A DNA stretch of 22,435 nt from a virus. Where the stretch lies: the IMG/VR virus record IMGVR_UViG_3300031857_001510, positions 1-22,435 of that record. The stretch is one strand, 5' to 3'. Every line of letters begins with the position of its first letter. Within the stretch, counting starts at the first letter, position 1. Shown one piece after another: positions 7,890-16,324 of the stretch. The notes beneath the pieces are model-generated. The model made no database searches, was not told the origin of the DNA, and was given only the letters and a program-made list of their open reading frames with translations. The position numbers and the translations under genes are program-made.

Positions 7890-8321
7890 TCAAGCCACCG
7901 AGAAGGTGAAGATGCCGCTGGCGCTCCAGGTCACGATGAAGTCGGTCCCATCCCCTGCTGTTTCGGTGCCCCCAAAGTCAATCATGGCCAGCGGTGGATC
8001 ATTGGCGTCAGTGTCGTTGTAGAGGATGGCTTTGGCGGCAGAGAGGGCCGCACCAGAGGCGGTCCAGGTCACGTCGTCGGCGTCAAATTTGGCATCGTTG
8101 GTAGTCACCGTAGTCACCGCCACGTTCGTCAAGGCCGCACCACCAGTGGTATAGCCATTGCCGTTGGCCACCTCGGTCTTGGTGATGCCCGCCAAGGTGG
8201 TGTCAGTCGCGGTGAAGGTAGCCGAGGTGCAGAGCATCAGCTTGTAGGTGTCTGCTGGTGCGTTTGAAGCCTCGGCAAAGAGCTTGGTTGTGTGGTTGTA
8301 AACCGAGACGGTGGCTGGCAC
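7890..8321 (-). CDS. Small virion protein (143 aa)
   Basis: GTG start giving MPATVSVYNHTTKLFAEASN, followed by TYKLMLCTSATFTATDTTLA, GNGYTTGGAALTNVAV and VTWTASGAALSAAKAILYND. The protein is all-beta and cysteine-poor. Proteins with this pattern are common just after the tail-tip gene in siphoviruses and prophages, generally of unknown function. Its start lies 25 nt after a conserved CTAGG motif, in the only sizeable gap between the tail-tip gene and the accessory genes, so it may open a new transcription unit. It resembles its 134-aa neighbour. Confidence 0.75.
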   Translation of the reverse strand: MPATVSVYNHTTKLFAEASNAPADTYKLMLCTSATFTATDTTLAGITKTEVANGNGYTTGGAALTNVAVTTVTTNDAKFDADDVTWTASGAALSAAKAILYNDTDANDPPLAMIDFGGTETAGDGTDFIVTWSASGIFTFSVA

Positions 8322-8340
8322 GGGGCGTAGCTTTGCTTTT

Positions 8341-8352
8341 ACCTAGATTGCC
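8341..8352 (-). promoter_or_regulatory. Conserved CTAGG motif upstream of the 143-aa virion gene
   Basis: The minus strand reads GGCAATCTAGGT in the 32-nt gap after the tail-tip gene. CTAGG begins 25 nt before the GTG at 8321. It is one of seven related intergenic copies. Confidence 0.5.
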
Positions 8353-8353
8353 C

Positions 8354-11300
8354 CTAGACCCCCTTGAGCGCAACCACAAAGTAGGTGTCGGTAGTACTGA
8401 CCGTCTTGGTGAGGGTGCTGGTGCCGGTCGCGCCACTGTTGTCCATCAAGCCACTGGCAACAACAAACCCACCCCCGTTTCCGGCTGACGATCCATACTC
8501 AAAGTGTTTTGTAATGTCTGTGAGTGCAGCGTTTACAGGCACGCCAAAGTGTGCAGTGCTGCTACTGTCATCAGGGCGACCAACAAACATGACGACACGG
8601 GTATTGAAAACGGTTGCAGTTACTGAGGGCACAGTCGCTGTTGCACTCGCAGAAGTTTTAGTTCCTGAGCCAAGCACGTCCCAAGGATTGCCGGTGGTGG
8701 GGCATCCTCGGAATGTAGAGATGGCTGCAATTTGATGGTCACCGCCGTCTGGAATTAGAATATCAGCCTCTGCATTACTGGTAGCTCGTCTCCACCACAA
8801 TTGAAGTTTTGAGCCGGAGATGCTGGCGACATCAACGACTGGACTAACGGATAGAGCTTGCCAGCCGCTTGGAGGTGTCATTGTGCTATCAGCACCTGAG
8901 GATTCAATAACCACAAGCCCGATGTCGTTGGTTTGATGTCCAAGTGGCCAGGGCAGGGCAAAGCCAGCTGTGCTAAAGCTTTGGCTGTAATCAACAAAGT
9001 AAGGCGGTTCACGCCAGACAATCGGCGTGTAGGCAGCAACACTACAGTCAGTGACTGGAACACTGATGAGTGTGCCCGCGTTGATTGTGGGGATGTGGGT
9101 GGCAATAGATATTTCAGCTTCGGGGATGGCTACAACCGCACCAGCCTCGCCAACAAAGACCGGCTCAAAAGCATTAACACTGAAGTCAAAGGCTGTTGGG
9201 GTCACGTTGACACCGCTGCTGATAGTTGGTGCGAGCATTGCTACGGCAATGCCAGCAGCCGGGACTGCAACGGAAGTATCTGTTTTAACGGTTGGTGTAC
9301 GAGGCACCAAGGTTATGGCGGTGACTGGAACATAAATAGGTGTGAGTATTTTGACTAGTACCTTTGTCTTTAGCACTAAAGCTGGGATTTCGGTCAGCAC
9401 AGCCAAGGCATAGTTGATGCTGGTGATGTCCAGCGTGGTGCGCACCACGGCGGTGTAGACGGCGGTTTCGTTGTAGGGCAGCACGGTGCTGCCGGCGTTC
9501 ATCGCGCCATCGACGATGGGCGGTTCGACAGGGAGGGTGGTGATGCCTGGGGCGACGGGGAACCAGAACGTGCCAGTGCCGCCAACAGCTGCCCAGAACA
9601 GGGCATCGACTGAGCAGACGATGCCGTTGCTGTCAAAGGCCCAGTTGGTGCCGTTGGCGCGGTAGAGCGCGGTCAGGCCGGAGGCTTGGAGGTAGAGCGG
9701 GGAGTAGGGGGCGGCGGGAAGTTTTTCGGGGGCCAGCTGGAGATTGACGCCGTTGCGGTTACCTAGCAGGAGGCGGTTTTGGACGCGCCCGTAGCGCATG
9801 GCTTTGGCGGGGGCGTCACTGGGGGTGGCGGTGAACGGACCACCGGTGGGGCCACTAAAGGTATCGTCTGGTGCGTAAGGCATTGAGAATTCAATGCGCC
9901 GCTGGGCTGTGGCGCTGCCAAGGGCTAGCTCCAGGTCGGCAAAGCTTTCGGTGCGCCAGCCGTTGTTGGGGTCACCTCCTTTGGCATAGGCGGCATTGTT
10001 GACATCCTCAACGGGCGGGAGGCGGTTGTTTAAGCGAGAATCTCCGTAGTTAATTTCAACTGACGTATCAGTAAAGATGAGCGCTCCTGTGCTGAGCAGT
10101 GAGCTGACGTAGCCGTTAAGGCCACTGAGCGTGGTAATCCCTTGGCCAGCCAAGGCAATCAGCTGCTGGCCCTCTTGGGTGTAGCCGTAGATTGCGTAAT
10201 TATTGCTGATTGAACGGGTGTAGCCGGAAACGGTTTCGTCAATGCGCACCGTTTTACGGGAAACCATGGTGTCGGTCGTTGCTGCGTAGGCGGAGCTTTC
10301 CACGACCCAGGGCAGATTGAACGATGCGATCACACGCAAGACGCTTTCTTTAATCAGCGTGGTGGTTCGTTGAACTTCGCCGCTGGTGTAGTACCAGCTG
10401 CCGTTTGGTAGTTGAACTGTGATTGCAGCGATGTCGTATTCATAGGTAGTGGTTGTAACTTCGGTGATTTCAGCGCCAGGGGAAACAGGGAAAGAACCAA
10501 GTTCGTTGAAGACCGCTTCTAGGTAGCTGCCGCCGGCCTCGGCAGCAATGGTGGTTTTGGTAACGGTCTGCTTGAGGATGCGGCGATCTCCCCCAGCTTC
10601 GTATTGGGTCTCAGTGACAGTCTCAGGAATGTAGGTGTAGGTGCCGGTGGCTACTTTGATGCTTTGTTGGACGCCTCTGGAGACGGTGTAGATCCAGGGG
10701 TCGCTGCTGTTGTTCGTGCTGTCGGGGTTTTTGAGTTTGAGGGTGCTGTAGCTGACAGTGACCGCTTCGCCGGGGAGCTGGCCTACGCCAATGGGGCCGA
10801 GGTCTACGATGTCGCTGCCGGTGAAGACTGGGCCCGTACCAGCGTCTTGGTCGAGGTTGAAGACTTGGAGCACCTCGTTGGTGTCGAGGTAGCCGCAGTA
10901 GGACTCGGAGACCAACAGGTCGCTCAGCACTGGGACGTAGCCGGCGCCGAAGTCAAACTCTGCGATGGAGAACTTATTGGTGAGGGGGTTGCTGCTAGCG
11001 GTGATGCCCAGCTCGCTCAGGCACTTGTTCATCACGCTGCTGGCATACAGCGGCAGCGTGACGATGAGGGCATCATTGGCGACGTAACCCGAATTCTGGG
11101 GGTCGTCGAACGCGGTCCAGTCAATCGGCTCTTTGAGGTCGCTGAGGTAGGTGAGCTTGCAGCCCAGTTCGACTGTGGTGGTGCGGCGGAACGGATCAGC
11201 GAAGCTGCTCATCACGCGCAGCTTGCGGGGGATGCTGCGGGCCACGCCGCTTTTGGTGTAGCTGAAGGTGACGGCAGTGCCGACGGCCGGGGTGATGGTG

Positions 11301-11425
11301 CCGCTGATTTCCACGCTGCCGCGGGTTTTTATTAAGCCACTGCCTTGGACGTAGTCGTCGGAGATGGAGCCGCTGATGAGCGTTCCAAGGCTGCAGGTGA
11401 CCGTGGCGCGGATGTCGATGGCCAT
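8354..11425 (-). CDS. Large tail-tip / baseplate hub-like protein (1023 aa)
   Basis: The second protein after the tape measure gene, in the position of siphovirus tail-tip or host-specificity proteins. The N-terminal half is beta-rich and hub-like: RATVTCSLGTLISGSISDDY, FRRTTTVELGCKLTYLSDL, EITEVTTTTYEYDIAAITV. Residues about 655-810 hold five tandem 22-24-residue beta repeats with a VPxxxIxVxxxxPxI pattern (VPVTAITLVPRTP, VPAAGIAVAMLAPTI, IPEAEISIATHIPTI). From about 815 a C-terminal globular domain (NDIGLVVIESSG, GSKLQLWWRRAT, IAAISTFRGCP) resembles binding domains added to many phage tail proteins. The ATG overlaps the previous stop by one base (TAATG). Likely role: closing the tail tube and contacting the host. 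No enzymatic motif is visible. Confidence 0.75.
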   Translation of the reverse strand: MAIDIRATVTCSLGTLISGSISDDYVQGSGLIKTRGSVEISGTITPAVGTAVTFSYTKSGVARSIPRKLRVMSSFADPFRRTTTVELGCKLTYLSDLKEPIDWTAFDDPQNSGYVANDALIVTLPLYASSVMNKCLSELGITASSNPLTNKFSIAEFDFGAGYVPVLSDLLVSESYCGYLDTNEVLQVFNLDQDAGTGPVFTGSDIVDLGPIGVGQLPGEAVTVSYSTLKLKNPDSTNNSSDPWIYTVSRGVQQSIKVATGTYTYIPETVTETQYEAGGDRRILKQTVTKTTIAAEAGGSYLEAVFNELGSFPVSPGAEITEVTTTTYEYDIAAITVQLPNGSWYYTSGEVQRTTTLIKESVLRVIASFNLPWVVESSAYAATTDTMVSRKTVRIDETVSGYTRSISNNYAIYGYTQEGQQLIALAGQGITTLSGLNGYVSSLLSTGALIFTDTSVEINYGDSRLNNRLPPVEDVNNAAYAKGGDPNNGWRTESFADLELALGSATAQRRIEFSMPYAPDDTFSGPTGGPFTATPSDAPAKAMRYGRVQNRLLLGNRNGVNLQLAPEKLPAAPYSPLYLQASGLTALYRANGTNWAFDSNGIVCSVDALFWAAVGGTGTFWFPVAPGITTLPVEPPIVDGAMNAGSTVLPYNETAVYTAVVRTTLDITSINYALAVLTEIPALVLKTKVLVKILTPIYVPVTAITLVPRTPTVKTDTSVAVPAAGIAVAMLAPTISSGVNVTPTAFDFSVNAFEPVFVGEAGAVVAIPEAEISIATHIPTINAGTLISVPVTDCSVAAYTPIVWREPPYFVDYSQSFSTAGFALPWPLGHQTNDIGLVVIESSGADSTMTPPSGWQALSVSPVVDVASISGSKLQLWWRRATSNAEADILIPDGGDHQIAAISTFRGCPTTGNPWDVLGSGTKTSASATATVPSVTATVFNTRVVMFVGRPDDSSSTAHFGVPVNAALTDITKHFEYGSSAGNGGGFVVASGLMDNSGATGTSTLTKTVSTTDTYFVVALKGV

Positions 11426-12222
11426 TACTTCACCAGTGCCAGGTCGAAGGTGACGGTGTAGCGGGTGGACTTGGCGCCGCCCGAGATGATGATTTCACCG
11501 GTGGCGGTGGGGGCAGTGATGGGGAACCAGCTGTTGACGGCGGGGATGGCGGCCACCACTTCTTCGTACCAGGTCTGGATGACGGCCCAGCTGGCGCTGG
11601 AGGTGGTGCCTTCGATGCTGCGGACCTTGGTGGCGGTGAGGGGGCCGGCGAGGACGTGGGCGCCGGTGGCGGCGAGGGTGAGGGTGGGGCCGTCCTGGTA
11701 GGTGACGGGGTCGGCGATCAGCACGATGGTGGCTGTGGCGGTTTCGCCACCGCCGAGGCTTGGGACGATTTTATCGGGGGTGCCGGTGACGATGAACCAG
11801 CTGCCGAAGCTGGGGAGGGTGGACTCGCTGTTTTGGCGGGATTTTTCTTGCTCGCGGAGGAGGACTTGGAGGGCTTGGGCGGCGTCAACGAGGGTGACGC
11901 TGGCGGAGATGTAGGGGCCGGTTTGCTCGCCGGTGGGTGGGTCGGTGAACCAGCAGGCTAGGGAGTTGATGCTGAGGCCGTTGGCGTTGACCGTCAGGGC
12001 GATGGTGGTGCCGACCGTGCCAGTGACGAGGGTGTCTTGGTCGGTGATGCGGGTGTTGCGCCAGGCGTCGTAGGCGGCGACCAACTGCTGCCACTGGTAC
12101 GGGGTAAGCAGGCCGCTGATCTGGAACGAGCGGGAGGTAAGGCCCGTGCGAGCCTCGCCCTCGTAGCCAAATGGCTGCGCGGTCAGTGTGGTCGAAGTGA
12201 AGGCGCCGAGAGTGACAGTCAT
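11425..12222 (-). CDS. Tail protein, distal-tail or tip-associated (265 aa)
   Basis: The product is 265 aa with no signal peptide. It starts MTVTLGAFTSTTLTAQPFGY, then has RSFQISGLLTPYQWQQLVAA near residue 35-50 and a beta-rich remainder (FIVTGTPDKIVPSLGGGETA, TRYTVTFDLALVK). The gene is stop-start coupled at both ends (TAATG overlaps with the tape measure gene and the tip gene). Immediately after the tape measure gene is the usual place of a distal tail protein that joins the tube to the tip (family knowledge). I assign that role from position, not from a recognised motif. Confidence 0.7.
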   Translation of the reverse strand: MTVTLGAFTSTTLTAQPFGYEGEARTGLTSRSFQISGLLTPYQWQQLVAAYDAWRNTRITDQDTLVTGTVGTTIALTVNANGLSINSLACWFTDPPTGEQTGPYISASVTLVDAAQALQVLLREQEKSRQNSESTLPSFGSWFIVTGTPDKIVPSLGGGETATATIVLIADPVTYQDGPTLTLAATGAHVLAGPLTATKVRSIEGTTSSASWAVIQTWYEEVVAAIPAVNSWFPITAPTATGEIIISGGAKSTRYTVTFDLALVK

Positions 12223-15200
12223 TAGAAGGTGGATGCGGCAAGCAACTCTGAGGCTGCGCTGCCGGTGTAATTGTTGTTAATGTAGACGTTCCAGTCCTTT
12301 TGAGTTAGCAGAAACACTTGCTCGCTTAGTGTGTTTGTTGCTTGAGTATTGGCGTTTGTAATTTCAGCTTGTGCGTTAATAACTGTTGCTAGGGCTTGCT
12401 GAGTGCCTATGAGGTCAAGCGTTACTTGGCTCTCACTTTGGACGCTGTTGATGAAGTCGCGGATGGCTGCGTTGACGCCAGCGGTGGATCCGGTGAACTC
12501 GGGGGCGCGGGCGCCGGTGAGTTCGGTGAAGCGGGCTTGGGCTTCGCGGAATTGAGGGAGGAGGACGTCAAAATCAAAGTTGGCGCGTTGCTGGCGCTGT
12601 TGCGAGTTCAGGAAGCGGTTGAGGCCTTGGGGGTCGCTGCGGACGCGAGTAAATTCAACGACCGCACCACGCAGATTGTCGCGGAGCTGCTCTCCGGCTT
12701 CCTTGAGGGCGAGGGCGCCTTTTTCGAGTTCCAGGCGGGTTTGCTTGGCGGCGACCTTCTGTTCTTGGACGAGGCGGAAGGCCTCTTGTTCGCCGGCGTC
12801 GCCGCCGCGTTGCCGAGCAGCGTCAATCTGAGCACCGATCTCACGCTCCCGATCCTTAGCTGCGTCAATGCCCGCTTGAATATTTTGGGTGGTGGCCAAG
12901 GTATCGCGTGCCACGCCCCGCTCAGCCTTACTCAGCGCTTGGGTCGCTGTTACTTGTCTTGCGATGTTTTGCAGCTTGATGTTGTCCTGTGCTGCCTCTA
13001 GGCCCTTCTGAGCAGCGCGATCTTTATCTAATTGGTTAAGTTGTTGGGTAAGGCGGTACAGCTCTAAAGCAGCGTCCTGCTGAATTTTTACAGCTTTTGG
13101 ATTTGCTGGGTCGTTGCGCTCCTTATCTGTAAGTTCTAAAAGTTTGCGGTTCCGTTCGTTGAGTACCTGCTGTTTTTGTAGCTCAAGTGATTGCCGCTCG
13201 TAGCCTTGGGTAGACGCATCTATCAGTTGGTAAGAGGTGGACAGAGATTTTTGATTTTGTACTTGTGCAAAAGCGATGCGAGCTGCGAGTTCTGCTCGCT
13301 GTTTTTCAATACCAAGGAGTTGTTGGGCTAGAGCAATTCCTGCCTGTAATCCTTTGTTTACGTCTTCGTTACTGGGAGGCAGAATGGCGCTTATACCGCC
13401 CCGTGCTTGTCGGGACGCTTCGGTTACCTGCTCTCGCCTAGCTTGAACTTGACGGAATTGATCGGGGCTCAGTTGCCCGACCAGTTGTTCAAAAGATACG
13501 CCTGTGGCTAGTCCACCTGTTGGCTGGGACAGGGTGCGAATTAGAGCAGCAAGAGGTCCCGCAACAAAACTGGCTAAAACTGTGCTGGCTTCGGACCAGG
13601 CTCTACTGATGGTGTCAACAGCATCGTTGTATTCCTTGGCGCCCTGCAGAGAGCCAAATGTACCTATCAAATCTCTTTGAATTACAGCGGCGGCTTCAGC
13701 GCCTCTGCCCGAATCAATCAGAGCTTGTGCGTAGCGTTCCAGCTCTTTTGAAGATAGTGATGCGTTTTGGACAAGGGTCTGGAAATTGGCGATTGGGTCG
13801 TCCAGAGCTTTAGCTAGTGCTCCTAACTTTTGGAGGGCTACGTCAAATTGGGAGCCGAGGGCGGTGCCGACGAGGGAGAGGCCGAAGCCGAATTGGCCGC
13901 CGATGGCGCCACCTGCTGCACCACCCGCTGCACCGCCGATACTGGCGCCGATGCCTTGGCCGAAGAGGAGCGGGAACGCGCCACCGATGATGGCGTTGCT
14001 GATGATGCCTTGCTGCTTCTGGGAGGCGGCTTTGACCTCGCGGGCCTGCTTGGCGAAATACTCCTTGGGGAAGCTGGGGAAGATAGAGTCAAGGAAGGCG
14101 GGCGAGCCAGGGAACGCTTTGCCTCCGCGGACGGGTGCAGCATTCAGAGCGCCGATACGGCGCCCTTCGGCTTGGGTAGATTTTTCAGCAGCGCGAGCGG
14201 AGCGTTCGCGTGCAGCGGTAAGACGTTCTTCTGCGCGGACGGCGGCGGGAGAGCCGGCAATATTGGCTGCACCGCCAATCGGAGATCGAGCGCCACCCTG
14301 GCGGGCAAGGAAAGCAAGGTCAGCTGGGGAGCCTGTAAGACCTACCCGACCACGAAGAGGTTCCGAAGGACCACCCCGACGTGCCTGACGATCCAGTTCG
14401 CGGTTCTGGTCGCGGATGACGCGCAGTTTGTCGCGTTCTTTGCGGAGAGTGAAATCAAGTGAATCGGCGATTCTGTTGAAGCTGCCGAACTGGCGATTGG
14501 CTTGGGCAGTGGTGGCTTCGCCAAGCTGGGTGCGCAGTTTTGCAGTGTTGATTCCTGCGGCTTCTAGGCTGCGGATCTGCTGGTCTAGGCCGTAGCGGCG
14601 CTTTTGTGCATTGGTTAAAGCGTCAATGGATTCCCTAGCGCCTCCTTGCCTAGCGCCTATACGAGCGGCTTGGCTTTCGGCACGCTGAGTCTGCTCAGTT
14701 AGGCGCAGCTTTCGCTCAGCCAAGGTGATTTCCCTAGCAAGCACTCGTCCGGTCTGCCTAAAAGTGCCAAACTGGCGGCTGCTTTGTGCTTCGGTTAGTT
14801 GGCCAAGTCGATACCTGAGCCGGCTTACATCAACGCCTCTTTCTTCTAGAGTTTCTATGCGTTGACTGAGTCTGAAGCGACGTTCCTGTGCCTTCTCTAA
14901 AGCACGCACATCCTCACGCGCTCCACCGAACCTAGCTCCCCTGCCTGTCACTAAACTCTGCTTGCTTTCTGCTGCCGCAGCCGCAGATGCTTGCTGTTTG
15001 AGTTGAGCTGTCAGCAGCGTAGCAACACGTAACCTTCCTTCTTCAAGCCTTACTGTGTTGGAAAGTTGAGCTGTTATTTGACGTACAGTTCCAAAACTAC
15101 GCTGCTCGTTAGCGGATATAGCACTGGTTAGCCGAGCCCTTAACTGGGTAACGTCTACTCCTTTTGCTTGGAGTATATTTATTCTGTTCTGTAAACCAAC

Positions 15201-15386
15201 AATGCGACTGTTGGCTTTTTCTACTGCATCAGTAGATTCGCGTGCTCCGCCTTTTGCCGAAGTTCTGGTTGATGCTAGTTTTGCTGTTCTTTGTACGTCC
15301 TGCTTTAGAAGATTTAACGCATCTCTAGCGGGTTTGTCATCTACGGTAATTCTTAGGACGGCTGTGCCGAGATTTTCCTCTGCCAC
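12222..15386 (-). CDS. Tail tape measure protein (1054 aa)
   Basis: Longest helical protein of the cluster, in the standard position between the major tail protein and tip genes. It sets tail length and is ejected with the DNA (family knowledge). Residues 1-40 look like a small N-terminal domain (TAVLRITVDDKPARDALNLL). Residues 46-340 contain three tandem helical repeats, each starting GGARE. Residues about 462-515 are a Gly/Ala-rich hydrophobic stretch (FPLLFGQGIGASIGGAAGGA onward), typical of the membrane-active part of tape measures. The rest is Gln/Arg/Leu-rich coiled coil. Start is GTG, without a clear Shine-Dalgarno, 29 nt after a minus-strand CTAGG motif in the gap shared with the divergent plus-strand genes. 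No peptidase motif is evident. Confidence 0.9.
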   Translation of the reverse strand: MAEENLGTAVLRITVDDKPARDALNLLKQDVQRTAKLASTRTSAKGGARESTDAVEKANSRIVGLQNRINILQAKGVDVTQLRARLTSAISANEQRSFGTVRQITAQLSNTVRLEEGRLRVATLLTAQLKQQASAAAAAESKQSLVTGRGARFGGAREDVRALEKAQERRFRLSQRIETLEERGVDVSRLRYRLGQLTEAQSSRQFGTFRQTGRVLAREITLAERKLRLTEQTQRAESQAARIGARQGGARESIDALTNAQKRRYGLDQQIRSLEAAGINTAKLRTQLGEATTAQANRQFGSFNRIADSLDFTLRKERDKLRVIRDQNRELDRQARRGGPSEPLRGRVGLTGSPADLAFLARQGGARSPIGGAANIAGSPAAVRAEERLTAARERSARAAEKSTQAEGRRIGALNAAPVRGGKAFPGSPAFLDSIFPSFPKEYFAKQAREVKAASQKQQGIISNAIIGGAFPLLFGQGIGASIGGAAGGAAGGAIGGQFGFGLSLVGTALGSQFDVALQKLGALAKALDDPIANFQTLVQNASLSSKELERYAQALIDSGRGAEAAAVIQRDLIGTFGSLQGAKEYNDAVDTISRAWSEASTVLASFVAGPLAALIRTLSQPTGGLATGVSFEQLVGQLSPDQFRQVQARREQVTEASRQARGGISAILPPSNEDVNKGLQAGIALAQQLLGIEKQRAELAARIAFAQVQNQKSLSTSYQLIDASTQGYERQSLELQKQQVLNERNRKLLELTDKERNDPANPKAVKIQQDAALELYRLTQQLNQLDKDRAAQKGLEAAQDNIKLQNIARQVTATQALSKAERGVARDTLATTQNIQAGIDAAKDREREIGAQIDAARQRGGDAGEQEAFRLVQEQKVAAKQTRLELEKGALALKEAGEQLRDNLRGAVVEFTRVRSDPQGLNRFLNSQQRQQRANFDFDVLLPQFREAQARFTELTGARAPEFTGSTAGVNAAIRDFINSVQSESQVTLDLIGTQQALATVINAQAEITNANTQATNTLSEQVFLLTQKDWNVYINNNYTGSAASELLAASTF
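14367..15251 (-). repeat. Three-fold internal repeat in the tape measure protein
   Basis: Units begin at residues 46, 154 and 248. Each runs GGARE(S/D)..A(L/V)..A..R...L...I..L...G(V/I)(D/N)...LR..L, then a RQFG/RSFG turn and a basic helix ending in KLR or RLR. Units are roughly 92 residues, spaced 108 and 94 residues apart. Confidence 0.8.
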
Positions 15387-15409
15387 GGGGGATGTCGGTG
15401 CCGCCTATA

Positions 15410-15421
15410 CCCTAGGTTGCC
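15410..15421 (-). promoter_or_regulatory. Conserved CTAGG motif upstream of the tape measure gene
   Basis: The minus strand reads GGCAACCTAGGG. CTAGG begins 29 nt before the GTG start at 15386 and is followed by TATAGGCGG. It is the most divergent of the seven copies and lies 3 nt from the plus-strand copy. Confidence 0.4.
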
Positions 15422-15424
15422 TGA

Positions 15425-15436
15425 GGAAAACTAGGT
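15425..15436 (+). promoter_or_regulatory. Conserved CTAGG motif upstream of the plus-strand neck genes
   Basis: The plus strand reads GGAAAACTAGGT, identical to the copies at 4965-4976 and 19079-19090 but in the opposite orientation. CTAGG begins 27 nt before the GTG at 15458. The motif has turned with the genes it precedes. Confidence 0.55.
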
Positions 15437-15457
15437 GTGTAGGCGTACCAGCGATCT

Positions 15458-15853
15458 GTGGCAACTGCGCTGGCTGCACTGGATAATGCGACGGTCACGT
15501 TCACGGTGACGGCGTCTGGGACGACCGTGGATGCGGACACCGGGAACGTGGTGCCGAACACGACGACGGTCCAGGTGAGTGCCTACCTCAAGGGCGAGAG
15601 CGTCAACGAGGTGGTGTATCCCGGCGTGAATCAGGTGACGACGCTGTTTGAGGGGTATGTGACGAGCACCAGCGGGTTGGATGCGCGGGTGGTGGCTGGG
15701 ACGACCGGTCAACTGACGTTTGCAGGGCAAACGTCTGTTGACTGCGAGGTGTTGGAAGCGCGGCTGCCGTATGGGACCAGTGGGTTGCTGGGGGGTACGC
15801 TGGCCTCGGCGCTGGGGCCCAAGATTCGGCTGGTGTCGCGGAAGCAGACCTGA
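15458..15853 (+). CDS. Putative head-closure / neck protein (131 aa)
   Basis: One of only two plus-strand genes. GTG start gives MATALAALDNATVTFTVTAS, then DTGNVVPNTTTVQVSAYLKG, a beta barrel-like middle, and TGLLxxTL-like C-terminal segments (GTSGLLGGTLASALGPKIRL). Size, beta content and pairing with a gp10-like gene match siphovirus head-closure or stopper proteins, which sit below the adaptor ring and receive the tail (family knowledge). Its stop overlaps the next ATG by one base (TGATG). A conserved motif lies 27 nt before the start. The inferred role depends mainly on context, and a tail-completion protein is an alternative. Confidence 0.7.
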   Translation: MATALAALDNATVTFTVTASGTTVDADTGNVVPNTTTVQVSAYLKGESVNEVVYPGVNQVTTLFEGYVTSTSGLDARVVAGTTGQLTFAGQTSVDCEVLEARLPYGTSGLLGGTLASALGPKIRLVSRKQT

Positions 15854-16320
15854 TGGCGCGGGTATCGTTCCAGCTGAAAGAGTGGAACGCCGACAAGCTG
15901 CTGGCGAAGAGTGAACGGGTGCTGGAGCAGCTGGGGCCGATTTACGAGGCTGAGGCAGACAGGCAGATAGCTTCTGTGAAGTGGGCCTGGCCCGTGCCAG
16001 TGCTTAGATTTCAGAGCTTGTTGATGGGTGGTACGCCGGGGCCTAGAGGAGGTGTGGTTGTGAACGCCGGCCGTAGGGACATTGTGGATACGGGACAACT
16101 TATGGATTCAAGGAAGACGCAGTTACAGGGGAAATCGTTGTCGATTACGTGGCAGGCGCCGTATGCGATGAACGTCATCAAGGGATCGTATGGGCCGTAT
16201 GTGAACCCGGCAGGCGACAGGGTTTTGCCGCAGCAGATTGCGCGGAACTGGATTGATGCGACGTACCAGGCGTTGCCGGCGATGAAGACGTTTGCGGAGA
16301 AGTGGCGGGTTACGAAGTGA
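15853..16320 (+). CDS. HK97 gp10-like neck / tail-completion protein (155 aa)
   Basis: Product begins MARVSFQLKEWNADKLLAKS and contains a helical segment (RVLEQLGPIYEAEADRQIAS), RRDIVDTGQLMDSRKTQ, WQAPYAMNVIKGSYGP and a final helix (IARNWIDATYQALPAMKTFA). The 'D(T/S)G.L..S' plus 'APYA..V..G' pair is characteristic of HK97 gp10-type proteins that join head and tail (family knowledge). It is translationally coupled to the upstream 131-aa gene and ends 60 nt before the convergent major tail protein gene, with a terminator between them. Orientation is opposite to all other structural genes. Confidence 0.8.
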   Translation: MARVSFQLKEWNADKLLAKSERVLEQLGPIYEAEADRQIASVKWAWPVPVLRFQSLLMGGTPGPRGGVVVNAGRRDIVDTGQLMDSRKTQLQGKSLSITWQAPYAMNVIKGSYGPYVNPAGDRVLPQQIARNWIDATYQALPAMKTFAEKWRVTK

Positions 16321-16324
16321 GGCA

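Noticed and set aside
10604-11335. 243-aa plus-strand ORF
   Set aside because: Antisense shadow of the tail-tip gene.
13786-14462. Overlapping 200-aa and 210-aa plus-strand ORFs
   Set aside because: Antisense shadows over the Gly/Ala-rich part of the tape measure gene.
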